Below, piece after piece: positions 49,001 through 60,830 of a DNA stretch of 64,000 nt. The notes beneath the pieces are model-generated. The model saw only the letters and a program-made list of their open reading frames with translations, made no database searches and was not told the origin of the DNA. The position numbers and the translations under genes are program-made. Each line of letters starts with the position of its first letter. The first letter of the stretch is position 1. Source of the DNA: Taenia hydatigena (Eukaryota; Platyhelminthes; Cestoda; Cyclophyllidea; Taeniidae); assembly GCA_036345935.2 (NCBI GenBank), contig JADWOT020000009.1, forward strand, positions 11,933,899 through 11,997,898, read 5' to 3'.

Positions 49001-52000
49001 TCGATGAGCTAATTTTATGCAGTTTAAGCCTCAGTGCCAATGAAAATTGCATTTAAAACCCTTACTTCAATTGCAGCTGCCAATTGAGCATCGGACTCCA
49101 TGTCCTGTTTGCAGACCTGTTCATAGGACATGGAGACAATGGCCAAGATGATATTCAGGAGGTAGAATGAGCCGAGGAAGATGACCATCCCGAAGAAAAA
49201 GACATGGGTCGGCCCGTTAGCTCTTAGCACCTCAAGGTGTAAACAAAGTAAAAGGTGAAATACACATGTTCAAGGTCAAATCAATTTGGGAATTCAAGTT
49301 GGAGGTGAATAAGGGAATGTGGTGTCCTCTTTCAGCCTTATCTTTGGTCTTTGTTCCACCCATTGTATAAGCACCTTACTGACTTGAATTAGATAAACAG
49401 GTATGTTTAAAAGAATAAATCGGTAGTGAAAAGTTGTAGCCAACCAGATGAAGATGGGAGGGGAGATGAAAAATGACCTAAAATGCCAACCGAATTACCA
49501 GTTGATAGAGACTTTCCCAGTAATCCTGTGTAATGAGTCGAAAGGAGCAGAGAAGAGCACTTGCAAAATTGTCAAAGTTGGTGTATCCGAAATTGGGATT
49601 ACCAGTACGAGTCTGTTTGCAGATAAAATCCACCGGACAGGTGCTGTTTCCGTCTCTTAAAAATAAGGCATTTACATTAACTTCTTACAATAAAAGATTA
49701 AAATGGTTTAATTAATTTCATTCAAGAAATGTGATGGAGTGAGCGAATTGAGTAGACAATTTACTTAATTGTGTTTGGAATGTGTGAGGTCAACTGAGGC
49801 GGGTCTATTCTAAGGTGTCTTAATTTAGGGGAGTTGGAGAGGAGGCGGTTTTCATCGCCTAAGTCACAAGCAATTAAACTTGATGGACTTGAACAATGAG
49901 GTAGAGTTATGCAGACTCCGACTACTCCTTCTAGGTGGAGTCAAGATGTTGTGCATTGACTCCTATGCTCCTGTTTCACTCCTTAATCCTTCGTTTTGGT
50001 TTCAAAGGTACTCAAATCTCCGCCTTTATGCCTCTTCGGAGTGGTGTGGCATCCCAAACACCAGTGAATATATTGCCCAAGTATTATGCCTTCTTTCGAT
50101 TTCAGGGAAGACGCGTAGCGTGAACAAGGAAATAGTACCAAAGCGCAACACTTTTACAGTCACATAAAAGTCAGATGACTTTATAACGGGGTAAAACAAC
50201 TTCGATGACCCTCAATAAAACTTGCAGCGAATCCTCATCAAATCAAGACAAGAAGAGCTTGACATTACCGCCAAGAACCCAAAATTCTTACTCAGTAAGA
50301 TTTCGGCAGACCATGTGTGGCGCCATCCAATTGACTAAAAAGAAAACACATTTTAATGCTTAACTTTAGCTGCTAGACTGGTGCTAGGCCCGAATGATCG
50401 GTGGTCTACCGTGATAAGTTTGTTGTTTATTTGACTCTCGGTTTAATTTACAATCACTTGGTTGGGCAATTTGCCTTCGCCACGTAGGAGTCCCGATCCC
50501 CCCTGTTCGCCAAATACATGGAAAGTCTCGGGCACTACATCAGTAGCAACCCGACCTTGTAGGGCTTTCACCCTGACTTCCACTGGTAGGTTGAAAAAAG
50601 CGCATGTGCTACGTAATAGAGAATTGCTGACGACCCATAACAGGAGGAGTGAGAAAGACGTCTACTTTCAGCAACTACCCCCGTTCCGTGTTTTGCAAGA
50701 AAGCTAGTGACAACAGAATTGACACCATTCGAGAACTATTCTGAAAAATTTTTGTTACGGGGTAAACAATGTAAAACAATGTAAAGAGACACGAAACCCT
50801 ATCTCTACGGAACTGCGTTATTCGCCGCACCGTCTTTCATAAATATGCCTTTAGGCCGAAGTCTCAGTCTCTAGTTGTGGAAACGCGTGACAGCACAAGT
50901 TCCTCCCTTTAATGCAGTTCCCAAAACTGACGGAACCCTAGATCCGATAGAGTTGTCAGGAGGGATCAGGGACTTTGCAGTCAAGTATCTCCTCAGCACC
51001 GATCCCCTTGTGATGGCTGACACGAAAAACACTAAAAGAAGCACCTGTGAAGGCGCGCAGAAGTAGAAAGGAATCATACTACATGTGTGCTGTTGTTTGA
51101 CTCTCGGTTGTGGTTACGGACGCTTAGTTGGACATGATAATAACTTTAGACTCCTCGGTTCGCTAATTATACACACGTCTTTTTCGTCTCCAAAGGAATC
51201 TCGGGACGCTACACTGGACCCTTATTACCCAGCTATATTTTAAAGTTCGCCTTTGAAACTGTTTTAATAAAAATGCATCTTCATGTTCCAAAAAGCCTAG
51301 AATATTACATTAAGGGAAAGTTTATCCTTCCATTTGGGCCCGAAAAGTCAAAAAATCCCCAAATTAGTTACTGTATAAAGTGCTTTACCATTGGACTAAA
51401 AAAGTCTTATTAATTTAATTTTAAATCTAACATCTGAACGTAAATTCTAGGAAACATTATAAACTCTTAACTAAAATTTGCAAACCTTTTTGTTCATAGA
51501 AATATTCAGTCACTTGCCACCTGGAGTAGTTGGAGAGGGCGAACCAAACTCGGGACACCATATCATCATTCAACACAATATTTCCCACCGTTGAGTCGTT
51601 CAACTTGCTCATAAAATCTTCCATGCATAGAAAAGAGAAGAACGTTTCGATAAATAATAAATACATTAATCAGAGAGTAATTATGCCAACTTTTTGCACA
51701 GAAGCGTAAAAAATTGCTCTGTTGCTTACTCGAAAACGTCCCGTTGAAGATACCTTTAATTTCGGTTGTTAGATAAGAATCGAAGCTCTTATTGTTGTAC
51801 ACATCAGTGGCAAGTTGACTTAGGAGAGCTCCACCTACTGTGGTGTTGAAGCCTGGCCATGGGACCACACATTTTCGAAGTAAAGTGCCCCGGTACAGCT
51901 GAACTCCAATGAGGGCAAATATGGAGAGCATGAAGAGAGTGAGTACGGCAACGTCTCGGAGATGCATTACTGCGTCCGTCAGGGCACCGATAATCGTTTT

Positions 52001-55000
52001 TAGACCTAAATTTCCGTAAAGCCTACTTTTTACCTTAGATGTCGGATGGAAGGTATAGAGTGAGATTCATAAAAGTATGATTCAAAGCTTGTTTATTTAA
52101 AGGCGACCAAAGTTTTTGCAATTGAGTATACGTCTTTTAGTCCCATATATGAGCCAATTAATTTTGATCACTTTTGTTATTTTAACTCGACAAGACTACT
52201 TATGCCTTGAAACTAAGTAGTATTTGCACGAAATATTTTGAGGACTTAAAAGCAAGAATTAATTGGCAAAAAAGCAGGTAATCAGTAAATTCAGTCAACT
52301 CTTTGTCTGAGCTTAATTTACAAGGCAACTTAAAAATAAAAAAGTAGCCAGATATTTTAATAAAGATATCTGAACTTGTTGTGAGAAATATTAGAGTTGA
52401 TAAACTCACTTTTATTTATCCTATTTATTCAGTAGTATGTGCAGCAAAAACATCGCAAATCAAGTGCCAAAGATTTAATGCCGCCAGTTTAGTGGTCATT
52501 TAAGTGTGCACAGAGAAGTAATAAAGTAAAGGAGCATACCAGGCACTGCGGTCACAGTCTTAAGGGCACGCAGAACTCGCAGCGAACGCAATGCTGAGAG
52601 GTTGCCGAGACTTGGAACCACAAACATGATGTATCTAATACGCCAAATAAGCCACCGTCAGAACAAGGCGCATCCCAAATCGGGATGTTTTTTCAGCCAC
52701 TTTTCCCGTGAAGTTAAATAATATTTATTCGAAATTATGCAACAAAGCCTTTAAATGTCACAATACATGGAACTCACTTAGGTTTTTTTAATGCTAGGCA
52801 ACAGTGGTGTAGCCTCGCAGAATACCCTATTCTACTGAGGTAGCCTAATTACATAAGTATTATCAGTTAACACTGATACTTTAGGGTTGGATACATACGC
52901 CAGGGTGATGACAATAAAATCCAACCAATTCCATGCGTCGCGTAGATAGGCGAATTCGTTCCGAATAAGGCCACAACCGACTACTCGAATAATTGCCTCG
53001 CATGTGTAGAAGACCGTGAAGGTAACCCTAAAATTGGCAAACACTTACTCTGTTACTGCAGTCATAATATATGCCTCTATTTGTTTGGATTGTCAATCTA
53101 TTGAGGAAGCGGCATTGGTCCTACGAAGTACACTTGTCAAACATTTTGGAAGTTGATAAGTTTAGCATGTGAATGACACTATATTTTGTTACTGAACAAA
53201 CGCAGAAAGATCAAATGGATATTCTGATCTTGTAGATGGTACGAAAATGAGTTTAGGGGTTAAGTTCTCATTGGTAACTTACTCGACAGTTTTGGAAGAA
53301 TCGTTTAGCGCCATGAACACACAGTTAGTTAGAATTGCTGACAAAATCATCAGGCTGAACAATGTGTTTTAAGGTACCTGCGGTTAAGAAAAATTCATTT
53401 GCACGATTATTAACGCATAGACCTAAAAAAGGGTTCCAAATTAGAATTTTTAGCAAGCAACTAACTATAGTTCCGACTCGACCTAAAGTATAGATTTAAT
53501 GAAATTAGGAAGGCTCGTAAAAACTTATCTAAACAGAATTTTGACAATGTCCTGCAAACCTAATGGCCTAGGTCAGTTTCAAATCATCCGTACTAGTTAA
53601 CTGAATCCACTGCAGCTCATTAAATTAAAAAAGGGAGTGAGTAAATATTTGAAAAGGATATGGATGAACCATGACGTATATTGCGACCCGGCGAATCAAA
53701 TTGAAAGGTCCAAATATGGAAAGAGCTGGAGAGAGACTGAGCCTGTGAATTGTCCGGTCACTGCTTATCACAATGAAACTCTAAAAATAATTAGATTATT
53801 GTCATGGTAAAAGATTACGAATGAGTGACTGTCAGAAGCCTTAACCAAATAAAAAGGTTGTTATTCACTGAAAAAGAAACAAAATTCAATGACCTGATTC
53901 TCATGCTAGAAGCGTTCAGTTTGGTCGGACAAACTTACCCTTTTATAACGGTAGAATTCGTCCATTTCCTGAAGGGGTTTGCCAGTATATCGTTTCGCAC
54001 AGAACTTGTTCGACAACGGTGGAATGAGCTTCTTTCCAGTCGCAAGAAGTGGATTGGCTCGTGAAGGTATTTCCAGCGCATCCTCCTCATCCTCCTCCTC
54101 GGAAGCGGAGTTCATTAAACCATCCTCCAGAGGAATCGACACTGGATGGCTAAAAATGGCGTTTTCCGTCTCGGATTTGTCGCTTTGATAATCAGATTTG
54201 TTTTTCTTCCACTCATTCCTTCGTCGTCTCTGTTCTAGAGGGAAATTTTTGATGAAGTAGGGTATTTGACATCATTTCGACTAAGGCTACTGCAACTATC
54301 TTCCAAAAAGTTTTTTGCGATTCATCAGAAACAATCCAATCATTTTCTAGGAAAGATTACAAATTTGCGCTCCTTGGTAGCATCACAGAAACCAAGAGCT
54401 AATGTTCCCTTTGGGCACTACGCACGGCATGGCAATTTCGATGTCAAGTCATATTTCGCTAGAAAGAATCATAAACTGACACTACGTAATCAAAAATTGA
54501 TTTGCTACTTATTTCATAATGCATTCCCGGGAATATTAGCATAATACTCCCAAATATGGATTCTCAGCGGTGGCGCAACCTCCGCATCGGTGGGAACGAA
54601 CATCATTTTCGGGACAGAGTGAAAGTAGTGGGAGTATTGAAGCCTAAAATGCCCAGAAACTACTCACAAAGTTGCCTAAATAAACTTTAGATTTGTTAAA
54701 GAAACAAATATTGCTTATTATCAAAGGGTTAAATGTGATACAAAGACTCGCTTCACCATCGTGATTAAAAAGGCAACTTTCTACTCATGATTGGTCTCAT
54801 GCACCCGTTATTTTCCTTCGGACAGGCCCGATGGCTGTCGCGACAGTGCATCGAATTCCACTCCAAATTTGAAAGCTAAATAATGGGGTTTAACAATCAC
54901 TTCGAACGAACACTATTTTGTGCTGCTGATTTTTGTTATTTACTTCTTATCTAGTGCTTCGTTCAGCCTCACTGTTAATCGACGCGAAACAAACCGACCG

Positions 55001-55476
55001 CAACGTTAGTGAAAAGTAGCCCCTACATACAGAGTTAAACTAGACTTAATAAACAAACTAAAGATGCAAGAAAATCTGTAAAAATCCTTCCAAAACAAAG
55101 TAAAGCTCTAAATTAAATTATTGGAACAGCTTATGCTCGTCTTGAGTGCATATAGGCTACAGAATCTCCGAGTTTTATTATCAAATCACTGCTTCTTATA
55201 TCTACTTATTGGCCTCAAATACAACCACTCGGTGAGTAGGTAAACTGTTCAATCTTCCTCATAAAGTAAGTAAAATATCTCTCATTTTGGCTCTATGAGC
55301 TAACAGAAAATAAGAATCAAGGAACCTTTTTGAAGCTCCTTGGCCTTTTGTTCACGTCTTTTCTGTCGCTGATAGCGTTGCAATGACAGTCTCACGGATT
55401 CGGGCGTGAGCGGAATGAATTGCGGAAGAACGAAGCCTTGAGGTGGTAGGTTTGAGCAATCCTCCGTTGACTGCAT
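32574..55476 (-). CDS. Voltage-gated sodium channel alpha subunit (Nav1-type), 30 exons
   Basis: Minus-strand exons: 55476-55326, 54234-53939, 53780-53662, 53363-53283, 53027-52899, 52634-52540, 52005-51730, 51617-51486, 49653-49499, 49230-49066, 48834-48706, 47533-47328, 45086-44858, 44782-44546, 44185-44012, 43940-43578, 41607-41417, 40856-40729, 39233-38917, 38395-38222, 37636-37505, 37411-37306, 35985-35810, 35652-35599, 35521-35384, 35158-35051, 34093-33823, 33741-33421, 33348-33140, 33044-32574. All phases agree; the sum is 5733 nt (1910 aa). Four six-helix domains carry Arg/Lys-rich S4 helices. Pore residues D, E, K, A in domains I-IV identify a sodium channel rather than Cav (EEEE) or NALCN. 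It would carry fast inward Na+ current in nerve or muscle membranes. The start ATG 55476 is chosen because the frame enters from a splice-like site just upstream; an earlier 5' exon is possible. The exon 13 acceptor is the least certain site. Confidence 0.93.
35051..35158 (-). other. Sodium channel fast-inactivation gate exon
   Basis: Exon 26 encodes [20 protein letters not shown] and [16 protein letters not shown]. The LFM triplet sits where mammals have IFM and insects MFM, the particle that plugs the pore. The lysine-rich [10 protein letters not shown] that follows is strongly conserved. Confidence 0.9.
36230..37175 (+). mobile_element. Decayed LTR-flanked element, family B
   Basis: Internal blocks GACATCTACTTTCGTCAACC, GGGAACAAAGTGACAAGG, CCCTACGAAACTACTTTAAA and CCAGATCTAGTAGAATCGTC match the elements at 40.1, 48.1 and 50.8 kb in the same order. 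An LTR-like remnant (CATGACCCAGAGGCAATGCC) lies near 37120. It lies within intron 22 of the sodium channel gene. Confidence 0.5.
37637..38221 (-). other. GC-AG intron in domain III of the sodium channel gene
   Basis: Exon 20 ends ATTGTTACG and the intron begins GCAAGTAG; it ends GTCACAG before ATTGCCGTC. This joins FTIVT to IAVTS in phase 0, as expected for S3. The nearby GT four bases in would shift the frame. Confidence 0.75.
39680..40651 (+). mobile_element. LTR-flanked non-coding element, family B
   Basis: The left LTR remnant ends at about 39833 (AGTTCCAAGGCGCTAC). The internal region carries CACCTTTGGCAACTACTTAT, GAACAAAGTGGCAGGGAGGA and AACTTCAGATCCAGTGATTC. The right LTR spans 40455-40651, starting TGTGGCGCTTTTCTTTG and ending TCTCGGGGCGCTACA. 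No gag or pol frame. It lies in a sodium channel intron. Confidence 0.6.
42471..42641 (+). mobile_element. Solo LTR in a sodium channel intron
   Basis: Matches the consensus through CTAGTTTCGGTTTCAGACAT, GGGCTGGCCTCCGGGCCATG, CAGCAGCTTCATTCC, GCCTTCTTTTGCCATCAAGG and the terminal TCTCGGGACGCTACA. The 5' end is less certain. Confidence 0.75.
44186..44545 (-). other. GC-AG intron in domain II of the sodium channel gene
   Basis: Exon 14 ends GCTAATTAT and the intron starts GCAAGTCTTT, a canonical GC donor. It ends GTTTTAG before TTTTTTACAACA. Splicing here gives LRIANYFFTTTF, the expected length and phase for S1-S2. A GT placed one nucleotide-pair later would break the frame. Confidence 0.75.
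44858..48834 (-). other. Sodium channel domain I-II linker exons (exons 11-13)
   Basis: Exon 11 (48834-48706) continues from S6 and includes RRHS, a basophilic kinase consensus. Exon 12 (47533-47328) is Ser/Asp-rich. Exon 13 (45086-44858) ends with [20 protein letters not shown] before domain II. Phase fixes the acceptor of exon 13 at 45087, but its pyrimidine tract is only moderate. Confidence 0.7.
47710..48541 (+). mobile_element. Decayed LTR-flanked element, family B
   Basis: A left LTR-like remnant (GATTGTTTGTTCAAACAATC ... AAGGAAGTCTAAGGC) is followed by internal blocks GTGAGAACAAATTGGTAAGG, GTGGAACTGCTTTAAACC, GGCTCTGCTTTTAGCC and AACTTCAGATTTAGCGGTC. A right LTR remnant ends TCTCAGAACGCTACA at 48541. 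Confidence 0.5.
50411..51213 (+). mobile_element. LTR-flanked non-coding element, family B
   Basis: Left LTR about 50411-50539 (TTTATTTGACTCTCGGTTT ... AAGTCTCGGGCACTACA). Internal about 546 bp with GACGTCTACTTTCAGCAACT, CCCTATCTCTACGGAACTGC and CCCTAGATCCGATAGAGTTG. Right LTR 51086-51213 (TGTGCTGTTGTTTGACTCTC ... AATCTCGGGACGCTACA). It is the best preserved full-length family B copy here and contains no retroviral frame. Confidence 0.6.
53364..53661 (-). other. U12-type AT-AC intron in the sodium channel gene
   Basis: Read on the minus strand, exon 3 ends ...GTTCATCC and the intron starts ATATCCTTTT, the U12 donor consensus. It ends ...TTAAAACAC before ATTGTTCAGC. A branch-site match TTTCTTAAC lies about 20 nt upstream of the AC acceptor. 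Joining gives V-H-P-L-F-S, the residues expected just before IS1 in sodium channels, with no GT-AG alternative that keeps the frame. The intron is 298 nt. Minor-class introns at conserved sites in voltage-gated channel genes are established knowledge. Confidence 0.9.
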
Positions 55477-57273
55477 ATCTATGTCATTAAAATCTGGAAG
55501 AAACCCAGTTTAGATGAAAGCAACCTCATGACCTCAAATCTTATGCAAGGAAAGTAGTTAAATGGGACCAAGAAAATGCAGTAATCTCTGCCATTGTCCA
55601 GCTGTATTTTTAAGCAAGGATTGAGGAAAGTCGACTATTACAGCCACGAGGTTTTGTTGTTCCACTAGAGATAAGCTGCATCAGAGCTGGATGATATGAG
55701 TATCCTCAAATATGCTGAAAGGCATTTATCGAGACAGTGAAACAACCTCGTGAACGTTATGCCCTCTGATATGGATGCCACAATGCCTTTGTTTAAATGA
55801 GGCTCTTTGGTCCCATGATTTTAAACTCAAACAATGGCAAAATCCTCAAAATTAATCCATAATCGTTGCCAATCTGCTTCATAATTTATCCTGAAAAGTA
55901 AAAGGTCGCCATAGATAAGTGCTTTAAATAAATAAACCTTTGATGTCATCAGCAAATTACAAGAACGAGGACAGGAAAAAGCAACTAAAAGAGTTTTATT
56001 AAAAACGAGAAAAATTACGGATTTTAGTCTTTGCTGCCTCAAGGGGTGGGCAATTACTCCGAAACGTTTGAGCGAGAGTAACATTTGTCAAGTGCTTGGA
56101 AGATATAGCTCTTTAATTTACTAAAATCATTTGAAATATGACGATTTTTACAAAAAAAGCTTTAACGGAAACTATTTTTGTAGGAACAAGTAGAACCCGT
56201 GAGGTAGGTTACAAACAGTACGAAAGTGTCAAGTTGGGAATAATGCATTCGGCTAGTGCATCAAAAGATTGCTGATTTTTAAACTTGTGGCCCTTTGTAA
56301 CGCAGAATTAGTCAAATCTTGTTCAATTTTTTTAGAAAGTTTTAGCATTGTGATGGGAAGTGTCAGTGAAGTTTTGCCTTCTTTCTATGCATTTAAGTTA
56401 ACAAGTGAGACTGCAGGAAGATATAAGTGATTGTTCCGGCGGAATGCATCTTCTCAGGAGAAGGGTAAGTACTGCAAAATCTAGGCTTGTTTCACCCTTA
56501 TCTTTCGACAGAAAAGGCTTTTAGCACTAAATTTGTGTCGGAAGTACCCAAGGGGTTACACTTTGCATTTTTCTCTAAAATACTTAAGTTAATCCTTCAG
56601 AGACCGGGATGAGGCCAAGCATTAACACTCGTATAAGCATGCAGCAGTACAACCCCATTTCAAAAAACTCAATACGAATGCACATGAGTGCAAATGTAAG
56701 GGAGCCTGTCATGCCAATAAATTGTATAAGTTGATGAGATAAGATTTGATGCGCTGCCACCGAATACGGAGTGCATTCGAATTCTTTAACTAAGATAACA
56801 AAATAAAGGTCAAGTGTGTACCCACAACATGCTTTACAGCGACTTTACGGTGACAGAAGGGAAAGTGATTGTTTTTCTACTCTGTTAAAAATAAATCATG
56901 CCAATCTGTCGGCTTGGACCGAAATCAAGGTCAAAAACACAAATTGCATGCTTTAAACAAAAATTAACAAGAGTTCCCTAGCTTGGCCCAATTAATACAT
57001 GCTTATTAAAGTTAAAAAGCTCTTTTATGAAAATCGTTTGCATTTTCTTGCTTCTATATTAAGGAGAAGCATGTGCTTATAAATTGAAACTCGTATTGAG
57101 TGTCGGGTCGTAAAATGAACTAAGCTATCTCCTACTTGTAGTGTTAACTAATGATGCGATCCCGAGAGACAAGGAAGAGTTGGTTAGATGACTGTCAGGG
57201 GAGTCAACAGGCCTACACAAACAAATAGAGGGAACGAGAGAGGGTTAGTTACTGGCCATCTGTCGTGGGTATG

Positions 57274-57290
57274 CACACACACACACACAC
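57274..57290. repeat. (AC)n microsatellite
   Basis: Uninterrupted CACACACACACACACAC, followed by further CA-rich sequence. Confidence 0.9.
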
Positions 57291-57739
57291 TCACAACACA
57301 GCATTGAGCGTCATAAAATCGCCGAGTGATCATGAATGTTGGACTCCTCCGTAGGGATTTGGAGTGAACACACAACGTTCAACAATAATTTTTCCACTCT
57401 TGCTCAGACCTGTGCTGAGACGCAAGGAGGTGACGAAATTCTATTTGTGCTGCTGAACTCTCGCTTTTGAGATGTGCGGGCAAGCACCGTGCATAACTTT
57501 CCTTCCATTATGTAGCATTCTTTTGACTTCCCAGGTCATAATTGCGTCCTATGAGCAATAAAGCAGAGTCTTCATGGCCACAAGAAGTCGATTGTTAATC
57601 TCATTTTGTTTACGAATCAAGTCAGAATACGATATATGGTTTGAGTAGGTGCCTATCTTTTAAAAAGTTTCCGCTTTAAATTAAATTGCTTTTGCTCCTT
57701 CACAGAATTTGGAAAAATTTGTTTCTAAGCTGTTGGGGG

Positions 57740-57895
57740 TGTGACACTTTGGTTATTTAATTGCCGGTTTAGGATGCGGACTTAATTCGTCATACTGCCA
57801 TATTGCCTTCGGGCTATACCAACAGTCCTGATCCCATTTTGTTTGTTTGAGTATTATGCAATCCCTTGTCTTCAAGGAGGTGTTGGGATGCTACA
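57740..57895 (+). mobile_element. Diverged solo LTR
   Basis: 156 bp starting TGTGACACTTTGG and ending GGTGTTGGGATGCTACA, with TTGCCGGTTTAGG, CATATTGCCTTCGGGC and TCTTCAAGGAGG in the order of the LTR consensus. Confidence 0.6.
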
Positions 57896-60830
57896 GGTGG
57901 GCTACTTTGGATGTTTGTGTACACCCAATGCGCACCTGTCAATGGTAGTGGTCATCTAAAGTCAGGAACTTGAAACACTGCAAGCTTCACTTGTCGAATT
58001 CGCACTTGTCTCAAGAAGTCATGAAGTCGAGAACCTAATGCCTCATTTTAGATCCTTTTTATTCGCAATCTGAGTTTACAATAAATTGCTTGCATATAAG
58101 CCACAGTAACAAAAGTTAAGGATAGCATGTATTTTAAAATTAATGGTGGTTCGCAGAAAAGTAATGGAATAGCGACTAACTTATTTTACTTTAACAAGCG
58201 CTGCACTCATACTTGATCTCATTAATTACGGGTGGACTTAGTGATATCTTCACTGAAAAACGCTCAAGACTACTCTAATACGAATTAAATATGTATGCTG
58301 TAACTACCCAAAAACCCAATTCTTTGCAGAATGGTGGATGCAAATGGAAATCAGAGCCTCACGATTTGGAGATCCGTATGCTATTCAGCTATTTTTTTCC
58401 CCATAAATAAGTCCAGATACTGGGGGTCATTTAGCTTACTTACTTTTCCTCTGTAATATGTGTACTTTCAGTGTCTTGTGAAAGGGGATCGAGATTTTCT
58501 CTTTTTGAACTAGAGCTTTTACATATTAATGGGTATTTATTAAAACATGATTTTAAAATTTTATGTCATTAAGACCACACGATTCACACAATCATTGATT
58601 AAAACAATTTTTATCTGTCCCAGTCTATAGTTTCTTAATAAGTTGAAGGTTTAAATTCTGGTACTTCTGGATTCAACTGACTGATATTATTCCTTTGCAT
58701 CCATGTTCCATTTAAATGTCACTTTCAACATCAATGAACTTTTGCATGGGGTGTATGGGAAAATACTCTGCGACCCTCAACAGTGCCTTCCCTTAAAGCT
58801 GAACGAATAACCCATTGAAACTGCGGAGGGGTTAATCATACCATTTCCACTCCGAGTCCCCCCGCCTTCTCCCCCTCCTCGTTTTTGCGCCATATCTAAA
58901 AGGTGTTTGTGGGAGTGCGAGGGGAGGAGGGCAGAAGCCTGTGCTATTGACTGTCTCTGCGCAGTTGAAATCAAAGCCAAGTGCGCCTTTGACGGCGCAT
59001 GCAGATTGAAAATTGCAACACTTGTGGCGCATTTTAGAGCATTGGAACAAGGCTAAACAGTGATATCACAGCAACTGACACCTGGAATACCACACAGAAA
59101 CAGCAAACAGTAAAGTGGAGACTTAACATGAAATTTTATGCAAACGATGAGCTTTTATGCCACCAAAATCAACCTACAGACTGCGTTAATAGGAAATTTG
59201 TGGATTACGAGCAACAGATCTAGTACCAATTTTAATTCTTTGCTCACGATAAAGTTGTGATTAAACGCCGTTAAAAATTTGAAATAAGTTAAGTGACTAT
59301 AAAAGTGCCGAGACGATTAACAAATGCCAATGCATGTGTGATGAAGTTGTGGTTTTATAAGTAATTTGAGTAGTACACGTATTTTAAGAAAAGGGTGGAT
59401 GATCAAATAAATTAAAACAAGCAAAACCCTTGTTGGTAAACCAAAAATCACTTGAACTCTTTCTATCTCTAACTTGGGTGGCTAACTTTAATTATTCCGA
59501 CCGATTGTTTGTTTATATCCTAAACAAATAGTTCTCCATCGTTTTTGCAGCAATTACTTTATTTATAGATGCTCACTGAAACGGTGGAATTTGTCTCTCG
59601 TTTTGACTAGGATATTGTGTTAATTAAAGCTCGAAAGCGACTTGGACATCCAGGGATCCGGCTGCAAGGGAATGCAAAGGTCGAACTTCATACTTAAAGG
59701 TTCTTCGAACACTGAAAGGTACTGTGACCCTGGTTTTCATGGACGGTCCTTTAAGTCTGGTATGATTCTTGCTATATTTCTGGTTTGGCAACGACATCTC
59801 ATCGACGGAAACAAAAAAGTTTTGCAACCTATTTTAATGGCACCAAAGGAGGAAATTCTGAAAAAAAGCCATCTGTTCTCACTCTTAAAAGTACCCATGA
59901 AATCGGAAATAAAACAGTGCACATTCCACAGGGTTTGAGAAAAAAATTGGGCGTATTTTGACAGTCAGTAGAAATATTGGCAGTGCTTGGACAAGAACGC
60001 TTGAAAGTTGTTGTGGAAACAGCATTCTGATTTAATTAGGTAGAAAGGGTAAAAAATGTTCTGAATGCGCTTCATGTCGCGTTTCCGAAGTTAAAATGCA
60101 ATTTTGGCCAAGATTTCTTTTAGGCTCTCCTCAAAAATGGTGTCAAAGCGTCCGCTGAAGGGTGTTTCATCCTTAGGACACAACGCTGACCTCATTAGCA
60201 CGCTAAATTTTAAAAGATCATCTTGTAACCTCAAAGAAAATCTAGACCAATGAGAAGTACTTCTTAGCATTCAAAAGTTGGTCTTTAAGGTTTATTAAAA
60301 CTGAACAGATGTCGGCTCGATTGCAGCTCTATGCGCTTTCCATTTCGCCCTATAAATGAAGCTATCATTATAATCTCTTCATTTTAAGGAGAAATGGCAC
60401 CAATAAAGAGCAAAAATCCCTCTCCGAATACTATATTACAAAGGGGGCATAGATGATCGCTGCTGTAATGGGAATAATAAGTGCACGATGCCTCTCAATA
60501 AATGATCCTGCCAATTGGGGTCTACTCCACATCTCATAGTGGTTAAACGCAAGCTCAAATTAAAAGTCACTCCAAAATTCTTAGAGAGCTTGGTCGGAAA
60601 GATTTGCAGGGCTATTGAAGTTAACCTTCCAACATCTGAATAGGGTTTACCCTAAGTATCAGTCGGCAGTACAAGGCCTTTAAACGCGTCGAGACAAACT
60701 GATGCTATCTTACCGGTTTAGAGCCTTTCAGGAGGTATCATTCGCGAGAAACATATCCAGACGGGCTGCAATAAGGTGTAGAGAGGGGATTGTCGGACAG
60801 CGCAATTGTTACAAACACTGTTGGGTGGGT

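Larger units (their letters stand above)
49066..53780 (-). other. Sodium channel domain I exons (exons 3-10)
   Basis: S1 reads [18 protein letters not shown]2-S3 [15 protein letters not shown] and [15 protein letters not shown], and S4 [16 protein letters not shown]. The S5-pore loop holds about six N-glycosylation sequons. The pore exon 49653-49499 contains GYTNFDNF and [15 protein letters not shown]; the filter Asp codon is 49525-49523. The Tyr next to it is the aromatic residue that in other channels gives high tetrodotoxin affinity. S6 is [19 protein letters not shown] in exon 10. Confidence 0.9.

Noticed and set aside
32574..55476. Calcium channel or NALCN identity for the large gene
   Set aside because: Filter residues are D, E, K, A and the III-IV linker carries the LFM gate with MTEDQKKYY, which are sodium channel traits.
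59642..59938. 98-codon plus-strand open frame
   Set aside because: No recognisable feature and an overlapping antisense frame of similar length.
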